The notes below the pieces were generated by a model that was not told the origin of the DNA, did no database searches, and saw only the letters and a list, made by a program, of their open reading frames with translations. The translations under genes were made by a program, and so were the position numbers. Of a DNA stretch of 64,000 nt, positions 62,164 to 64,000 are shown in pieces (positions within the stretch are counted from its first letter, which is position 1; the number at the start of each line of letters is the position of its first letter). Origin of the DNA: Paraburkholderia caballeronis (GTDB taxonomy: Bacteria; Pseudomonadota; Gammaproteobacteria; Burkholderiales; Burkholderiaceae); contig NZ_FNSR01000002.1 of the NCBI RefSeq assembly GCF_900104845.1, forward strand, positions 2,253,449 to 2,317,448, read 5' to 3'.

Positions 62164-63462
62164 TCAGTCTTTTCGCATCAGAAACGCGACGACGAACGAG
62201 ATCGCGCAGCCGCCGGCGAGATAGGCGGCGACCGGATGCCACGAGCCGTGCGAGAAGCCGACCAGCGCGGCCGCGATGAACGGCGTGAAGCCGCCGCCGA
62301 CGACACTCGCGACCTGGTAGCCGACGCCCGCGCCGCTGTAGCGGTACTCCGCGCCGAACTGCGCGGTGAACAGCGGCTGCTGGACCGCGACGACCATGTC
62401 GTGCGCGACGTTCGCGAGCATCACCGCGAACACGACGATCCAGAAGGTCGAGCGCGCCTCCATCGCGATGAAGAACGGCACCGCGCTCGCCACGCCGATG
62501 AACGCGCCGACCAGATACACGCGGCGCAGCCCGAAGCGGTCGGCCGCGTGCGCGAACAGCGGAATCGTCACGCAACTGACCGCGCCGACGACGAGCCCGA
62601 TGTTCAGGAACAGTTCGCGGTTCATCCCGAGGTTCTGCGTCGAATAGCTGAGCGCGAACGCGGTGACGATGTACATCGTCAGCAGTTCCGCGAGCCGCAG
62701 CGCGATGATGAGCAGGAACGCGCCCGGATGCCGCTTCAGCGCCTCGATCACCGGAATCCGCACGCGCTCGCGTTGCTCCTTCACCGCGGACACGAACTCG
62801 GCCGAGTCCTGCATCCCCGAGCGCACCCACAGCCCGACCAGCACGAGCACCACGCTGAACAGGAACGGAATGCGCCAGCCCCACGACTTGAACGCGGCGT
62901 TGTCGAGCGTCGCGCTCAGCAGCGACACGAAGCCGGTCGTCAGGATCAGCGCGACGCCGTAGCCGACCTGCACGCCGCTGCTGTAGAACGCCTTGCGGCC
63001 GGCCGGCGCGTTCTCGACCGCGATCAGCGCCGCGCCGCCCCACTCGCCGCCGACCGCGAAACCCTGGATCGCGCGCAGCGTGACGAGCAGCACCGGCGCC
63101 CACCAGCCGATCGACGCGAACGTCGGCAGCAGGCCGATCGCGGTGGTCGCGAGGCCCATCATCACGATCGTCAGCACGAGCATCTTCTTGCGGCCGATGC
63201 GATCGCCGTAGTGGCCGAACACGATGCCGCCGAGCGGACGGAACAGGAAACCGACGCCGAACGTCGCGAACGCGACGATCGTGCCCATCGCGGGGCTCAC
63301 GTTCGGGAAGAACTCGGAGTTGAACACGAGCGCGGCGACGATGCCGTACAGCAGGAAGTCGTACCAGTCGACGACCGCGCCGATGAAACTGCCGGTCGCC
63401 GCGCGACGCGCGTGCTTCGCTGCGGCCGGGTTGGCCGTCGGGGGAGCCTGTACGGCGCTCAT
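62164..63462 (-). CDS. MFS transporter, metabolite:H+ symporter (MHS) family
   Basis: 432 residues with about 12 membrane helices. GAVVDWYDFLLYGIVAALVFNSEFFP and GGIVFGHYGDRIGRKKMLVLTIVMMGLATTAIGLLPT are the MHS family signatures (the second is the loop 2-3 motif GDRIGRKK). FAVGGEWGGAALIAVENAP follows. Members such as ProP, ShiA and KgtP import osmolytes or organic acids with protons. The substrate is not predictable. It is in the inner membrane. Upstream 63463-63558 should hold the promoter. Confidence 0.92.
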   Translation of the reverse strand: MSAVQAPPTANPAAAKHARRAATGSFIGAVVDWYDFLLYGIVAALVFNSEFFPNVSPAMGTIVAFATFGVGFLFRPLGGIVFGHYGDRIGRKKMLVLTIVMMGLATTAIGLLPTFASIGWWAPVLLVTLRAIQGFAVGGEWGGAALIAVENAPAGRKAFYSSGVQVGYGVALILTTGFVSLLSATLDNAAFKSWGWRIPFLFSVVLVLVGLWVRSGMQDSAEFVSAVKEQRERVRIPVIEALKRHPGAFLLIIALRLAELLTMYIVTAFALSYSTQNLGMNRELFLNIGLVVGAVSCVTIPLFAHAADRFGLRRVYLVGAFIGVASAVPFFIAMEARSTFWIVVFAVMLANVAHDMVVAVQQPLFTAQFGAEYRYSGAGVGYQVASVVGGGFTPFIAAALVGFSHGSWHPVAAYLAGGCAISFVVAFLMRKD

Positions 63463-63558
63463 GCGTGGGTGTCTCCGTCTGTTGTGAACCGGCCGCCGGG
63501 GTCCGGATGCCGGCGCGGCCGATGCGAACGGCCGCGCGGCCGCCCGATGAGGCGGCGA

Positions 63559-64000
63559 TTATCGCATAGGGATGCGGGCCGCGCCGACGTGGGCCGGGAC
63601 GTCGAAAGCCGCAAGCAAGGGTATGGATTTCGCCGCGCGCGGCGGTTTTTCTGCCGTGCTTTCCGGCGTTTTTTGCTGTGGCCGCTGTGACTGCCATGAC
63701 GCGACGATGCACGCCGCACAGCCCGACCCGTTGCCGGAACGCGACTCATCGCGCCCGCCTCGCAGCCGGTTCGCGAGATCGCGATGCGCGCGTTCGTCGC
63801 CGAGCACGCCGAACTCGATTCGCGCGCTCATATAGAACACGGGCACGCCGGCCGCGCGCACTGCATCGAGCAACGCGGCCGCCTGCGCTTCCGTGACCGC
63901 GAAGACGATCTGCATCGGCTGATTCGCCGTCGAGAACGCATGCGGCACGTGATGCGCGCCCGCATGGCCGAAGCCTTCCGAACAGCCGATCACCGTCGCG
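63559..64000 (-). CDS. DUF190-like protein, N-terminus beyond the window
   Basis: The frame is open to the last base on the minus strand, so the start is outside. ATVIGCSEGFGHAG, HAFSTANQPMQIVFAVTEAQAAALLDAVRAAGVPVFYMSARIEFGVLGD fits the second half of DUF190 proteins, small PII-like domains often next to CrcB fluoride channels. The visible part then continues for about 75 residues of unusual low-complexity sequence (QRPQQKTPESTAEKPPRA). Either the stop codon was lost or this copy has an added tail. Confidence 0.6.
   Translation of the reverse strand, partial: ATVIGCSEGFGHAGAHHVPHAFSTANQPMQIVFAVTEAQAAALLDAVRAAGVPVFYMSARIEFGVLGDERAHRDLANRLRGGRDESRSGNGSGCAACIVASWQSQRPQQKTPESTAEKPPRAAKSIPLLAAFDVPAHVGAARIPMR

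Overview
The window is about 64 kb of very GC-rich DNA with tightly packed genes, many ATGA stop/start overlaps and strong third-position G/C bias. The gene content (periplasmic PaoABC-type aldehyde oxidoreductase, RbbA/YhiI/YhhJ exporters, NodT lipoprotein, DUF1989 and DUF3022-like proteins, many LysR and SDR proteins) points to a Burkholderiaceae bacterium of the Burkholderia / Paraburkholderia / Caballeronia group. This is an inference from gene families. No rRNA, tRNA or CRISPR array was seen.

Layout. 1-4.8 kb: end of a zinc-type alcohol dehydrogenase, a secreted MRJP/yellow-like protein, a nitroreductase, then an SDR/NTF2-like pair divergent from a LysR regulator. 4.9-8.9 kb: paoABC operon on the minus strand. 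9.2-13.6 kb: an ABC exporter half-transporter, two related SDRs and an EthD-like protein. 13.9-33.6 kb: a block that looks oxygen-responsive. Six palindromes of the form TTGAY-N4-RTCAA or close to it (ANR/FNR type) lie upstream of a PfkB kinase operon, a five-gene ABC exporter operon, a USP-FtsH pair, an Hsp20, a second USP and a 65-residue membrane protein. A second exporter operon (HlyD, RbbA-like fusion, permease, NodT-like lipoprotein) lies in the same block. The content resembles the low-oxygen-activated (lxa) locus known from Burkholderia cenocepacia (from memory, not searched). 33.8-40.7 kb: a polar amino-acid type ABC transporter followed by an M20 amidohydrolase, a DUF1989 protein, an XRE-cupin regulator and an agmatinase-family ureohydrolase, preceded by a perfect 17-bp palindrome. 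This looks like a guanidino/ureido-compound uptake and breakdown unit. 40.7-43.5 kb: histidine phosphatase, class I fructose-bisphosphate aldolase, LysR. 43.6-50.9 kb: a dipeptide/glutathione-type ABC importer with a gamma-glutamyltransferase that has no signal peptide.

51.0-57.3 kb is an accessory island of visibly lower GC. It holds a small secreted repeat protein at its edge, an IS3-family (IS407-like) element with a frameshifted transposase, an AAA ATPase plus DUF4276 (TOPRIM-like) pair that is a candidate anti-phage module, and several unrecognised small genes. 57.4-64 kb returns to the core style: a TetR regulator with matching operator-like sites in front of itself and of an SDR, an NAD(P)-binding protein, a membrane GGDEF protein, a DUF3022-like protein, a fused remnant of two decayed genes, an MHS-family MFS transporter and a partial DUF190 protein.

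The most interesting parts are the ANR-box block (split and fused forms of the same exporter around FtsH/USP/Hsp20), the guanidino/ureido catabolic cluster with its own operator, and the ATPase-DUF4276 pair in the island.
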